Both the position numbers and the translations under genes were made by a program. A stretch of DNA of 64,000 bases from Phycisphaerae bacterium (GTDB lineage: Bacteria > Planctomycetota > Phycisphaerae > UBA1845 > UTPLA1). How positions within the stretch are numbered: position 1 is the first letter of the stretch; the number at the start of each line of letters is the position of its first letter. The notes under the pieces were generated by a model. That model was not told where the DNA came from, did not search any database, and saw nothing but the letters and a program-made list of their open reading frames with translations. Shown here in pieces: positions 1 through 9,005 of this stretch. The DNA is taken from NCBI GenBank assembly GCA_019636475.1, contig JAHBXN010000004.1:310001-374000 (forward strand). Reading direction: 5' to 3'.

Positions 1-2
1 TC

Positions 3-2054
3 TTCGAGGCATTGCATACACGCCGTCGGCTGTACTACACGACGCCGCTCATCGCACTGACCGACCAGAAATTCCGAGAATTGCAGCTCCTCGCTGAGAA
101 CTGGGGATTCAGCCGTGACGATGTCGGACTGATCACCGGCAATCGTCGCGTGAATCCGGACGCGCTGGTGCGCGTTGTGGTCGCGGAAATACTGCTGAAT
201 CATCTACTCTCCACGGATCCCGCCCTGGCGGACATGACGTATGTGGACGCCGTGGTGATGGACGAGTTCCACTCCTTCAATGACATGGAGCGCGGCATCG
301 TATGGGAGTTGTCCCTTGTGCTCCTGCCGGCACATGTCCGCGTGCTGCTCCTGTCCGCGACAGTCGGCAATCCGACAGAATTTGCCGCATGGTTGCGAAC
401 GTCGCATGGTCGCGCGATTCGGGTCGTTGTATCGAATGAACGCCGCGTCCCGCTTGAGTTTGTATGGATCGAGGACAAGCTGCTGACGGAGCAACTCGCG
501 GCGATGGTCTCGCCCGAAGACGAGCAGAATCGCTCGCCTGCGCTGGTGTTCTGCTTCAATCGCGACGAATGCTGGGAAACAGCCGAAAAGCTCAAGGGTC
601 TGTCGGTAATCGGCGCCGAAACACGAAAGGCGATTGAAACACAGCTCGACGAACGAATAGAAGATTTCAAGGAGGGCGTCGGTCCGAAGCTGCGACAGAT
701 GTTGATTCGCGGCGTCGGTGTTCACCACGCGGGCGTCCTGCCCAAACACAAGGAGATCGTTGAGGACCTGTTTCAGCAGAAGCTTGTGCCGTTTGTCATA
801 TGCACCGAAACGCTGGCGGCGGGCATCAATCTGCCCGCGCGATCGGTTGTCCTGAGCACGCTGCTCAAGGGGAAGCCTGGCGAACGCAAACTCATTCCTT
901 CGGCGTCGGCCCACCAGATATTCGGGCGAGCCGGACGGCCGCAGTTCGACTCCCGGGGCTTCGTGTTCGCATTGCCGCATGAGGATGACGTCAAAATTTT
1001 CAAATGGAAGTTGAAGTACGATCAGTTGGATCCGCGGTCGAAGGATCTCGGCATCATGAAGGCGCGGAAGGAACTGGAACGCAAACGCCCGACTCGCCGC
1101 AAGACCGAACAGTACTGGTCCCAAGGTCAACTCAAGACCCTGATCGAGGCCGGCCCGGCGAAACTATACAGCCGGTCGATGATTCCTTATTCGGTGCTCA
1201 TCTTTCTGCTGACGAAGACCGGCACCCTGCATGAGACGCGGGCCTTCGTGTCGAAGCGATTCAACGAACCCGGACGAATCGCCTCCTATCAGGAGCAACT
1301 TGATTTCATGGTTGGCAATCTGGCAGCGCTGGGCTATCTCACGCGCTCGGCCGATGGCGACCACGTGACTCTGCATGAAAGCATCTATCGGCTGCTAAAT
1401 TTTAGAGGCGTTGATCCCTTGTACGGGATGTACCTTGTAGAGCAACTGAATCGGGCCGATTACGCGGAAAAGCTGCTCGCGCTTGACTCCGTGCTGGAAG
1501 TGCCGCCGGTCATTCTGCGGAAGGTTCGAATTCCCGATCGCGAGGCGGGGCCGCTGGAACGCGACGTCATGGTTCCGCTGATGATTTCGATGGGCGTCGT
1601 GCTTACGAAGATGCCGTCGGCGGAGGGCGACGGCGGTGATGATGACGTTCGGTATCCGGAGGATGATCCGTGGTGGGACGGTGTATCCCGCAACCGGCCG
1701 CCCAATTTCCCGGAAATGCTCAAATTGGCGTTCGAAGCCCGTTTGACCGCGCCGGAGCCGGTCTTCGTTCAATCGAAGTTCATTGCGGGCGACGTGTTCG
1801 AGGATGAAGACTTCTACCGGTTTGTCCGCAATCGGGAATTGGTGAAGCAGGAAGGATTGATTCTGCGCCATCTGCTTCGACTTGTTACACTCTCGGAGGA
1901 GTTCTACGGAATGACCGAAGACCCGGATTATCAGCGCGTCAGCGAGTCCGCAACCAAGGTATGCCAGGCGGTCGATCCGCGGTACACAGACAAGTACCTG
2001 TCTGATCTGAAGGAGATTCGCAAGCTGGCCGCCGCCGAAATCAAGTTAAAGTGA
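3..2054 (+). CDS. Ski2-like DExH-box helicase, 5' end cut by window edge
   Basis: Superfamily 2 helicase that uses ATP to unwind RNA or DNA; the substrate cannot be told from sequence. The frame is open from base 3 (first codons F-E-A-L-H) without a start, so the N-terminus with the Walker A motif lies to the left. Visible motifs in order: YYTTPLIAL (motif Ia area), VVMDEFH (DExH, motif II), LLLSAT (motif III), GVGVHHAGVLPKHK, CTETLAAGINLPA (motif V) and QIFGRAGRP (motif VI, arginine fingers). DEFH and the HHAG block point to the Ski2-like group rather than to RecQ or the DEAD-box proteins. About 300 further residues after motif VI have no domain I recognise and contain an acidic patch (EGDGGDDD). 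The stop at 2052-2054 is followed by a short hairpin. Confidence 0.9.
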   Translation, partial: FEALHTRRRLYYTTPLIALTDQKFRELQLLAENWGFSRDDVGLITGNRRVNPDALVRVVVAEILLNHLLSTDPALADMTYVDAVVMDEFHSFNDMERGIVWELSLVLLPAHVRVLLLSATVGNPTEFAAWLRTSHGRAIRVVVSNERRVPLEFVWIEDKLLTEQLAAMVSPEDEQNRSPALVFCFNRDECWETAEKLKGLSVIGAETRKAIETQLDERIEDFKEGVGPKLRQMLIRGVGVHHAGVLPKHKEIVEDLFQQKLVPFVICTETLAAGINLPARSVVLSTLLKGKPGERKLIPSASAHQIFGRAGRPQFDSRGFVFALPHEDDVKIFKWKLKYDQLDPRSKDLGIMKARKELERKRPTRRKTEQYWSQGQLKTLIEAGPAKLYSRSMIPYSVLIFLLTKTGTLHETRAFVSKRFNEPGRIASYQEQLDFMVGNLAALGYLTRSADGDHVTLHESIYRLLNFRGVDPLYGMYLVEQLNRADYAEKLLALDSVLEVPPVILRKVRIPDREAGPLERDVMVPLMISMGVVLTKMPSAEGDGGDDDVRYPEDDPWWDGVSRNRPPNFPEMLKLAFEARLTAPEPVFVQSKFIAGDVFEDEDFYRFVRNRELVKQEGLILRHLLRLVTLSEEFYGMTEDPDYQRVSESATKVCQAVDPRYTDKYLSDLKEIRKLAAAEIKLK

Positions 2055-2071
2055 ATCATGCTGATTTCGAA

Positions 2072-2089
2072 GGACCGTGACGACGGTCC
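2072..2089 (+). terminator. hairpin after the helicase gene
   Basis: Perfect 7-bp inverted repeat GGACCGT / ACGGTCC around a GACG tetraloop, 17 bp after the helicase stop. No T-run follows, so it is only a candidate terminator or 3'-stabilising stem. Confidence 0.35.
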
Positions 2090-2113
2090 GTGTGCCAAAC
2101 AACGCGGGTCCAT

Positions 2114-2146
2114 AAAAAAAGCGCCGTCGTTATTCTCGACGGCGCC
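2114..2146 (-). terminator. Rho-independent terminator of the cold-shock gene
   Basis: Inverted repeat GCGCCGTCG / CGACGGCGC (2121-2129 and 2137-2145, 7-nt loop). On the minus strand it is followed directly by a run of seven T (the A-run at 2114-2120). It lies 34 bp past the csp stop codon and is a textbook intrinsic terminator. The same stem may also block helicase read-through from the other side. Confidence 0.85.
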
Positions 2147-2179
2147 CTGTTTCAGCGATCAAAGGGTGCGGATGGTGTA

Positions 2180-2383
2180 TCAGGCAACCGGGGCGACATT
2201 CGTCGCCTTCGGGCCTTTCGGACCCTGTGTAATTTCGAACTGGACCCGCGAGCCTTGGGCCAGCGTTCTGAATCCGTCCATCTTGATCTCGGTCTGATGG
2301 ACGAACACGTCCTGGCCGTCATCCGTCTGGATGAAGCCGAAGCCCTTGGAGTCGTTAAACCACTTCACAGTACCTTCGGACAT
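2180..2383 (-). CDS. cspA: cold-shock protein, CspA family
   Basis: A 67-residue single cold-shock domain, the normal length for the family. These small cytoplasmic proteins bind single-stranded RNA and DNA and act as RNA chaperones. The start [11 protein letters not shown], the RNP1 motif KGFGFI and the RNP2 motif VFVHQ are all present. It is a single-gene unit: a promoter about 105 nt upstream, a long leader, and an intrinsic terminator just after the stop. Long leaders are common in csp mRNAs, where they can fold in a temperature-dependent way; whether that applies here is inference. Family assignment is certain. The exact orthologue (cspA, cspC or cspE type) cannot be decided, so the symbol is generic. 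Confidence 0.95.
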   Translation of the reverse strand: MSEGTVKWFNDSKGFGFIQTDDGQDVFVHQTEIKMDGFRTLAQGSRVQFEITQGPKGPKATNVAPVA

Positions 2384-2488
2384 GACACAAACCTCAAAAT
2401 CACGCGCCGCGGCGGGAGCCTGTTTGAAACGACAAAGCTTCGATTGAGGAACAAACCCCGAACGATCGACGGCGCAATGTCATCATTA

Positions 2489-2517
2489 AATATCGTCGTT
2501 GGATTTGTCGGTGTCAA
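2489..2517 (-). promoter_or_regulatory. sigma70-type promoter of the cold-shock gene
   Basis: On the minus strand a perfect -35 TTGACA (2512-2517) is followed after 17 bp by GATATT (2489-2494, four of six matches to TATAAT). Transcription would begin near 2482, giving a leader of about 100 nt before the ATG at 2383. Confidence 0.55.
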
Positions 2518-3164
2518 TCAAGTCGCGCACTCTGAGCGGCTAATCCGGTTCACGGAAAATCGACATGCCCGGCTTCTAACGGAGTGCAAAAAGGGGCCGC
2601 TCTGTGCCCTGGCGCCAAAACGCATCGGCTCTGGGGGGGGAAGGATTTGCGTTGTGCGCGCCGGGTACATCAGAGCGGCTTAGGGAGAGTAGGCAGGGAT
2701 TCAACGGCCGACAACCGCGGAGACGGCCTTCGATCCGGCTGCGCACGGCGGACCTCTAAAGTGCTTGCCGTGCTTCAGTTTGCCGAATTCATCGAAGTGG
2801 CGGGTCCGGCCGATATCTGAACGATTTTATCGCATCGGAATCGATTCAGTCAAGAAATATCCGGCGTAGCGGACTGGAATTCGGTCCGCATCCGCAATTG
2901 CTAACAAGCGCTCGCACTTAAGCCGTCGTGATTGGATTCTCGGAGCTTCAGCCGGTGACCACGCAGGGAGTTGGATGATGAGCCGGACGCTGTTCGCCCT
3001 TCGGGAGTCCATATTGTAATTTTAGGTTGCGACGTTTTCTCGCTGTGGCAGGACGAAGCCGGCGAAAGCGTCATGTCGAGGCGTCTGTAGACCCGCGGAC
3101 ACAGATCCACCTCGTTCGGGCTGACGATTCGACGCACTCCACCAATAATCGAACGGAGCGAGTC
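2518..3164. other. intergenic region without a recognised gene
   Basis: About 650 bp between the csp promoter and the small gene at 3165. Open frames here show no family features and no convincing ribosome site. It holds a run of eight G at 2633-2640. I see no tRNA, terminator with T-run, or repeat. Confidence 0.5.
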
Positions 3165-3488
3165 ATGTCCACGACACAGGCGGGCGACGGCGGGCCTATT
3201 TATCCTTGCAATTCGCCAATTCACAAGGGCATGGCCCTGCGGGACTGGTTTGCCGGCCAGGCGCTGGCGGGGTTCACGCGGGTTCGGGATGCCGAGATGT
3301 TCAACGAGCACACAACCCGATGGTATGCACGGGTGGCCTACGCGCTGGCCGACGCGATGCTGATCGAACGCGCCGAGCGGCTTGAGAAATCAGCGGTGGA
3401 AGGCGACGCGCCGCAAGCGCCATTTCGTGGCGACGTTCCGGATATCGCGATTTCGTCGCCGTGGCCCGTCGGGATCGGCGCCCATTGA
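3165..3488 (+). CDS. small phage-type protein of unknown function
   Basis: A 107-residue protein. The ATG at 3165 follows GGAGCGAG, and the frame upstream of it looks non-coding, so this start is preferred over 3027. The centre, GMALRDWFAGQALAGF followed by YALADAMLIERAERLE, resembles short proteins often annotated as hypothetical in prophages and phage islands of proteobacteria, which share the LRDWFAGQAL and YxxADAML blocks. Their function is unknown to me. There are no membrane segments or metal motifs. No other phage gene lies nearby, so it is an isolated copy. It converges on the glycogen debranching gene with 46 bp between stops. Real gene likely; function not assigned. Confidence 0.65.
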   Translation: MSTTQAGDGGPIYPCNSPIHKGMALRDWFAGQALAGFTRVRDAEMFNEHTTRWYARVAYALADAMLIERAERLEKSAVEGDAPQAPFRGDVPDIAISSPWPVGIGAH

Positions 3489-3534
3489 TCAGCTCGCATT
3501 GCGCCAGTGCAGTTCAGTTTAATGCCGCTCGCGG

Positions 3535-5640
3535 TCAGCGCACGCCGGTTGTTCCGGCCGGAACACGCTGCGGCGAGCTTGCGTCCTTGCGCGAGGGCTG
3601 CATCGGATGCGTGGCGAGGATGTCCTCGCAGAGCGCACGCAGCGGTTCCGCAACGCTCCACGCCTGCCAAGGGCAGCCTCCCGGCATATGCGGCGGATCG
3701 CCATCCGCCACTTCGCTGATGCTGCCGATGCCGGCTTCTTCGAGGTGGAATAGCAGGCCGTCGAGGAAAACACGTGCCTTTTTTCGTGCGGTCTCCAGGC
3801 CCTCGTAGGCGCGGATATAGGCCGTGACGAACGGTCCAAGCAGCCAGGGCCAGACGGTTCCCTGATGATAGGCTTCGTCACGCGCTTCCACGCTTCCTTG
3901 GTAATGCGCGCGATAGTTCGGATCGGATGGTGAAAGCGTTCGCAGACCCATTGGGGTCAGCAGATCGCGTTCGCACATTGCAACAACGGCTCGACGACGG
4001 GATTCTTCGAGCACCGGATAGGTCAGGCTGATGGCCATGAGTTGGTTCGGCCGTACGGATCCATCGGTTTCGCCCTGGCGTCCATTCACGTCCACCACAT
4101 CGTACAGACAGCAGAGATCACGTCGCCAGAACCGCTCATTAAACGACGCATGCGCCAGATCGGCCGTCGCGCGCCAGCGCTTTGCGCGGGCGGTGTCCTG
4201 CATTCGATCCGCGAAGGAAGCGGCTATGCGGAGTGCGTTGTACCATAGCGCACAGATTTCCACGGCCTTGCCGATGCGGGGAGTGATGGAGCGGTCCCCG
4301 AAACGAGCATCCATCCATGTTAGCGCATATCCTTCCTCACCGGAGAAAAGCAGGCCGTCCTCCGTCTGATGGATGCCGTGGCGCGTGCCCTTTTCGTGCC
4401 ATTCGATGATTTGCGTGACGACCGGATAAATCTCATTGGCGATAAAGCTCCAGTCACCGGAGTAGGCCAGATATCGGCCGATCGCATGAACGTACCACAG
4501 CGTGCCGTCGACCGTGTTGTAGGTCGGCGGCTCCCCGTAGGATGGAAACCGGTTGGGAATCATCCCCTGATCAACGTATCCGGCAAACGTCCTGATGATG
4601 TCGCGAGCCTGTTCGAATCGACCGGTTACAAGACATAGCCCAGGCAGCGAAATGAAAGTATCCCGACCCCAATCCTCGAACCACGGATAGCCGGCGATAA
4701 CGGTGTACAAGTCATCGCGGCGCACAATGAAATCGCCGCTCGCCCGTGCGAGTGCGGAGACGAGCGGTTCGGATTCAGGCGTCGCCGCAAGAATGTCTTC
4801 GTCGCGTTCGGCGGCGGCCGCAAAGGCGGATTCGTGCGCCTGCCAGGTTCTCTCGTGATGGGTCGATGCGGCGAAGATCATACCGTTCGCGTCGCCGCGC
4901 CGCAGCGTCATGGTGATCGGACCGGGCATGAATAGATCCTGGGCAAAGTCGTAGCCTCGGTCGCGCTCGGTCGCCAGTTCGAAATTGTAGTACCAGTCGG
5001 ACCGCGGGCGAAACTGGCCGTTATGCGACAGCCGCATGGAGGGCAATCCGTCGTCCCACTTGACGGTCAATCCGCCGGCATCGGCCTGGACTGTTGGTTC
5101 GCGTAAATCGGTTGCCCGCTTCAAATGATGAAAATGGCGGCTTGTGCAGAGTGGCCGAACCGTGAGTGTCACGGGCGTGTCGCCCTGAAGCAGCCGATAT
5201 CGAACATAGGTGGTATCCTCGCCTTCGACTGTGCAGAGCGATTGCTCAATCAGCGAATCCCCCACGCGCCATCGCCATGTGGGAAATGGGCGAAGTGAGA
5301 ACGAATCCAGCAGGCGATATCCATTGGGCGCGACGACTTCGGGGAAATCATTTGTGCCCAGTTCATACGTCAAGCCATCCACGACAGCCGTGGCTTCCAG
5401 CTTCGCGAGGAGGACATAGCGGCCCACCGGCGGTTCGACGGCCGCAACCAGCAAGCCATGATATCGTCGCGTCAGCATCTGATTGACGGCGGCGGACGCG
5501 TAACCACCGCGGCCGTTCACGACGATCCATTCGAGTTGGCGCCCGGCTTGAATATCACCACATCTCCGAGAGTCGATTCGGAAGTTCTGCGCGTTCAAAG
5601 TGATACCCTTCTTGTCATCTTGTCCGTTCGCGGCATCCAT
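3535..5640 (-). CDS. glycogen debranching enzyme (amylo-alpha-1,6-glucosidase type)
   Basis: Hydrolyses alpha-1,6 branch points of glycogen in the cytoplasm. About 701 residues from the ATG at 5640. The N-terminal beta-rich domain (about residues 15-230, including VVNGRGGYASAAVNQMLTRR and RRYHGLLVAA) matches the bacterial-type debranching N domain. The C-terminal (alpha/alpha)6 barrel carries YPWFEDWGRDTFISLPGL and EAYHQGTVWPWLLGP, where the family's catalytic acids lie. The frame stays open to an ATG at 5739, but the extra 33 residues look non-coding and neither start has a good ribosome site. The only other sugar gene close by is the phosphofructokinase 7 kb away. Family assignment is firm; the start is uncertain. 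Confidence 0.92.
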   Translation of the reverse strand: MDAANGQDDKKGITLNAQNFRIDSRRCGDIQAGRQLEWIVVNGRGGYASAAVNQMLTRRYHGLLVAAVEPPVGRYVLLAKLEATAVVDGLTYELGTNDFPEVVAPNGYRLLDSFSLRPFPTWRWRVGDSLIEQSLCTVEGEDTTYVRYRLLQGDTPVTLTVRPLCTSRHFHHLKRATDLREPTVQADAGGLTVKWDDGLPSMRLSHNGQFRPRSDWYYNFELATERDRGYDFAQDLFMPGPITMTLRRGDANGMIFAASTHHERTWQAHESAFAAAAERDEDILAATPESEPLVSALARASGDFIVRRDDLYTVIAGYPWFEDWGRDTFISLPGLCLVTGRFEQARDIIRTFAGYVDQGMIPNRFPSYGEPPTYNTVDGTLWYVHAIGRYLAYSGDWSFIANEIYPVVTQIIEWHEKGTRHGIHQTEDGLLFSGEEGYALTWMDARFGDRSITPRIGKAVEICALWYNALRIAASFADRMQDTARAKRWRATADLAHASFNERFWRRDLCCLYDVVDVNGRQGETDGSVRPNQLMAISLTYPVLEESRRRAVVAMCERDLLTPMGLRTLSPSDPNYRAHYQGSVEARDEAYHQGTVWPWLLGPFVTAYIRAYEGLETARKKARVFLDGLLFHLEEAGIGSISEVADGDPPHMPGGCPWQAWSVAEPLRALCEDILATHPMQPSRKDASSPQRVPAGTTGVR

Positions 5641-6011
5641 GCCACCCGCCCCGCAAGTTCCGCTCCGTGAACGCGGTCGGACAGTCTGTGTGATAGCGGG
5701 CGGAGTGCTGTCGCCCGCTATGATCAGATTGAACTCCAACTAATCCGGCGCGTCAAACCACGGCGACAGCGTTGCCGCGGTGACACATCTTGATTGTAGG
5801 CACTCGCGTTTCGGTCGGCATCCGATTTACTCGCAATGAGTTGAATTGAGCCGGCCGCACCGAGCGCCCATGTTTGCATCGACCGGCGCCGGACCGCTGC
5901 ATGAACCCGATCACCAGTTCAGCCGGCGATTTTACGTTGTACTTGCACGCTCGTCGCGATTCAATCCCTGAAACATCCGTAATGGAGGAGTTTGGCCGGA
6001 TCGCAAGTTGC
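5641..6011. other. gap between debranching enzyme and zinc-ribbon gene
   Basis: About 370 bp between two minus-strand genes. An overlapping frame (5753-6484) lacks any recognisable protein character. No strong promoter or terminator is visible; it presumably holds the leader of the debranching gene. Confidence 0.45.
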
Positions 6012-6773
6012 TCACGGGAGATGACGCAGGACCGCAAGTAGAATCGCGATTGACCCGCAGATAACCCCGGTGATTGAGGAACTCCGTCCCGCGCGTGATG
6101 CGCGGCGTGCCGATCGCCGCAGTGCGATCCATCCCAGGCCGATTGCGATGACGCCGAGAATCGGCAAATGAAATGTGGGGAGAGAAGCAAAACCCACCAG
6201 GAGGGCGGCGTACGCACAGCTGTTCGAGCGGGATGGCTGGAATCCGGCGAACGCCGATGCGCTGTCCAACGTGAATGGCGTGGCGCAGGTGTCGCAGATG
6301 TTTGCATCAACACGGCTGCGGCGCCGGCAACGGGGGCATTCAATCTCGTGCTCACCGTTTTCGAGGCGAATGAGCTTCGGAGCGTGACCGCCGGCACTTG
6401 CATAGGCGTGCAGCGGCGAATGCGGTCGATTGTCGTGCGGATAGATGGGCGGATGGGTGGCCGCGCCGGTGCGTGAATCAACATCGGGAATGATGAACAC
6501 CACGCCGCACGTGGGACATCTGCCTGGTTTCCCGCAGAATTGGCTCACGGATTCCATCGGCGTGCCACATCTGAGACACTGGAAGTAGAATCGAATCGCG
6601 CTGGCGTCGGGGTTCCTGGTCGACTCGCCGGGCTCAGTGACATTTCTCGCGACGCCGTTCAATGGCAGCGGAATGCGCGTCTCGCAATGGGGACATTCGA
6701 CGGTCCGATCGATTGTGACGTGTTCCGTCGAAACGGCCATGCTGCATACCGGGCATTCGACGACATGTGCCAT
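6012..6773 (-). CDS. zinc-ribbon protein with C-terminal membrane segments
   Basis: A 253-residue protein from the ATG at 6773 (MAHVVECPVC); this start avoids overlap with the dehydrogenase stop. Three zinc-ribbon-like CxxC pairs units are visible: CPVC/CPHC at residues 7-31, a CLRCG...CPTCG block near 68-92, and CPRC...CDTC near 145-160. The last about 80 residues hold two hydrophobic stretches (AALLVGFASLPTFHLPILGV and GVICGSIAILLAVL) with an RRSARRASRAGRSS loop between them, like DUF4190-type membrane tails. Such multi-ribbon membrane proteins are common in planctomycetes; their job is unknown. It lies 68 bp downstream of the alcohol dehydrogenase and may be cotranscribed with it. Confidence 0.7.
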   Translation of the reverse strand: MAHVVECPVCSMAVSTEHVTIDRTVECPHCETRIPLPLNGVARNVTEPGESTRNPDASAIRFYFQCLRCGTPMESVSQFCGKPGRCPTCGVVFIIPDVDSRTGAATHPPIYPHDNRPHSPLHAYASAGGHAPKLIRLENGEHEIECPRCRRRSRVDANICDTCATPFTLDSASAFAGFQPSRSNSCAYAALLVGFASLPTFHLPILGVIAIGLGWIALRRSARRASRAGRSSSITGVICGSIAILLAVLRHLP

Positions 6774-6841
6774 GATGCCAATTCCGTCGTTCGGGTGTCT
6801 GCATATCGTTCGAGTGGCGAACGGCCGCGGTTGATTTCTCA

Positions 6842-8083
6842 CTATTCGCGGGGATCAAAAACGACCTTCATGATTGGCCGACGCGATCGATTCAGCAGTG
6901 CTGCAAGGCCTTCCCGGTATCGGGACAACGGATAGCGCGCCTGAGGCAGCGCCGAAAGATCGAGTCGCCCGGACTGAAGCCACTCGAAAACCAGATCATA
7001 GGTGTGAATCCTCCGGCCATCGAGTTGTTCGATCTGTCGGCCGCTTGCGCCGATCACACTGAGTTCGTCGAACCAGATGGGCGTGGAGTCGTGCATCGCG
7101 ATGCCGGTTGTGCCGACGGCAACGAGCGTACCTCGGCCGCGCGTCCACATGAGCGCGTCCACCAGCCCCGCCGCGTTGCCCGAGCAGTCGTATGTCAATT
7201 CGTAGCCGCCGATCAGACTCTGATTCCCCATGCGTCCATCCATGCGGATGCCGTTCGTGTCGGCAGCAACGGCCTTGTATCGATCGATTCGTCGTGTCCG
7301 CCGCGGAAGAACGATCGCTTTGTCGGCTCCATATCGTCGCGCGAGTTCTCCCTGAAATTGATGCCTGACGATTGCTGTCACGCGGTTGTCATGACCCAGC
7401 GTGCGAATCGATGCAATCACGCCGATCGAGATAATCCCGGAGCCATGTACCAGTATGTCCTCGCCCGGTTGCGGCCGCCTTCGAAGCACGGCATGCGCTG
7501 CCGATGCGATGGGATCAACCAGAACGGCCGTTTCATCCGGAATGCCCTCGGGCGTGGCATGAAGTTGCGAGGCGTGCGCGACGAAATATTCCGCCCAGCT
7601 GCCGCCCGTGACCGAATTCAAGCCGAGCAATGCACGTGGTGGAAAGCCGTTTCCACCGGGCGACTCACAGACCGAGGGAACGCCATTCGTGCAAGCACGG
7701 CAGGGCGGACTGATCCCTCGTCCCTGGCAGCCGACCGCCGGGTCAACGCACACGCGTTGTCCAATGTGCCAACCGCTAACCGCCGATCCAATCTCGACAA
7801 TCTCAGCGACGTTTTCATGTCCGAGGACCGCGGGAAATGATGCATACTGCTGGAGTATGGTGTTGGGGTGGTTGCGCAGCGCGACGAGTGCAAGATCGGT
7901 CCCGCACACGCCCCCGAGGCGCGTTCGCAGTCTCACCCACTCCTGCCCTGGCAGCGTGGGTATCGGCCGCTCGACCCTGCGCAGGCCGCCGAGTTTCGAC
8001 AGCCAGGCCGACTTCCAAACCGTGCCAACGAGCTTGCACGCTATCCACCGTGCTGGCGTGATGTTGTAAACGAGTGCCTTCAC
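6842..8083 (-). CDS. zinc-dependent medium-chain alcohol dehydrogenase
   Basis: A 413-residue NAD(P)-dependent dehydrogenase of the medium-chain (MDR) superfamily, oxidising an alcohol or polyol that cannot be named from sequence. The N-terminal GroES-like domain has the catalytic zinc ligands GGVCGTD (Cys) and LGHENV (His-Glu). The structural zinc lobe is present but oddly spaced: CQGRGISPPCRACTNGVPSVC. The Rossmann domain has HGSGIISIG. At 413 residues it is longer than typical threonine or sorbitol dehydrogenases (about 345) because of an N-terminal extension (KLVGTVWKSAWLSKLGGLRR) and insertions around residue 240. It is divergently transcribed from the methyltransferase at 8284, and the zinc-ribbon gene follows it. 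Confidence 0.85.
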   Translation of the reverse strand: MKALVYNITPARWIACKLVGTVWKSAWLSKLGGLRRVERPIPTLPGQEWVRLRTRLGGVCGTDLALVALRNHPNTILQQYASFPAVLGHENVAEIVEIGSAVSGWHIGQRVCVDPAVGCQGRGISPPCRACTNGVPSVCESPGGNGFPPRALLGLNSVTGGSWAEYFVAHASQLHATPEGIPDETAVLVDPIASAAHAVLRRRPQPGEDILVHGSGIISIGVIASIRTLGHDNRVTAIVRHQFQGELARRYGADKAIVLPRRTRRIDRYKAVAADTNGIRMDGRMGNQSLIGGYELTYDCSGNAAGLVDALMWTRGRGTLVAVGTTGIAMHDSTPIWFDELSVIGASGRQIEQLDGRRIHTYDLVFEWLQSGRLDLSALPQARYPLSRYREGLAALLNRSRRPIMKVVFDPRE

Positions 8084-8283
8084 TGTTTGCGTAAGTATAT
8101 CGGGACGACGCCCCGATTGGCGATCGGCAAGAATTGCATGAACCCCCGGACTGGCGAACGAGTTGCAAATCTGAACGGGACGTTTCCGACGATGTTAGCT
8201 ATGCGGCGTGGTCTGCCCCGCGGCCGGATCGATCCGCCTGTTCGGTAGAAATTGCGTGCGCGCCGCATCCGGGAGACCGTTGC

Positions 8284-8961
8284 ATGTTGGCATTGTCAAG
8301 GAAAGTGATCGCCTATCAACGAGAGTTCGGTGTCGTTCGAACGGTCAAACATGCCGTACATCGACTCGCAGAGCAGTGGTACGAGCGGAGACTGGGAATT
8401 CGCTCCGCCGATTACATCCAATTGCCGGAACTGGGCATTCACAACGCGCAGTGCAAACCCTACGCGCCTGCCGAACATCGCACGCTGCGGCGGATCATGA
8501 ACAGTCTGGAGATCCGTCCCGGTGAGGACGTCTTCATCGATTTCGGGTCAGGAATGGGTCGCGTTGTTGTCGTGGCCGCAACCTATCCGTTCAAGCGCGT
8601 CATGGGAATCGAAATTGCGCCGCAACTGGACATCGTTGCCCGCGAGAATGTTCGTCGTGCTCGGCCGCACCTTCGATGCCACGATATCGAACTCATCGCG
8701 GCTGACGCGAACTCATTCGCGCTGCCTCATGACGTGAGCGTCATTTTCATCTATAACTCATTCGTGGGTCAGATCCTCTCAAACGTGCTGGATAATATCC
8801 GCCGTTCGATTGACGAGGCTCCGCGCCGAGTGACGCTTGTTTATGCAAATCCACGACACTTCGAGGCCGAACTCCAAGCGCGGCCATGGCTCCGCAAGAT
8901 GCGGGAATTGCGAGCTCCCTACACAGGTCAGCGCGTCTACGTCTGCGAGAACATCGGCTGA
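8284..8961 (+). CDS. class I SAM-dependent methyltransferase
   Basis: A 226-residue protein. The ATG at 8284 follows GGGAG at good spacing; the 50 open codons upstream look non-coding. Motif I is FIDFGSGMGR (about residues 84-93), followed by VMGIEIAP (acidic end of strand 2), LIAADANSF and IFIYNSFVG, the Rossmann pattern of class I methyltransferases. The N-terminal about 70 residues (YQREFGVVRTVKHAVHRLAEQW) are helical and basic. The fold resembles methyltransferases annotated in polysaccharide or DOT1-like groups, but no substrate can be assigned. It stands alone, divergent from the dehydrogenase and converging on the pseudoprotease gene 44 bp away. Confidence 0.8.
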   Translation: MLALSRKVIAYQREFGVVRTVKHAVHRLAEQWYERRLGIRSADYIQLPELGIHNAQCKPYAPAEHRTLRRIMNSLEIRPGEDVFIDFGSGMGRVVVVAATYPFKRVMGIEIAPQLDIVARENVRRARPHLRCHDIELIAADANSFALPHDVSVIFIYNSFVGQILSNVLDNIRRSIDEAPRRVTLVYANPRHFEAELQARPWLRKMRELRAPYTGQRVYVCENIG

Positions 8962-9005
8962 TCCGCACTGGGCAACTCATTCGACCGGATTTGCCCCACG
9001 CCGAT

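Noticed and set aside
204-1130. 308-residue frame antisense to the helicase
   Set aside because: GC-rich shadow frame; the sense strand has all helicase motifs.
2090-2683. 197-residue frame across the csp gene
   Set aside because: It is the antisense shadow of the cold-shock gene and its terminator, with no protein features.
5753-6484. 243-residue minus-strand frame
   Set aside because: Overlaps the zinc-ribbon gene in another frame and has no recognisable motif.
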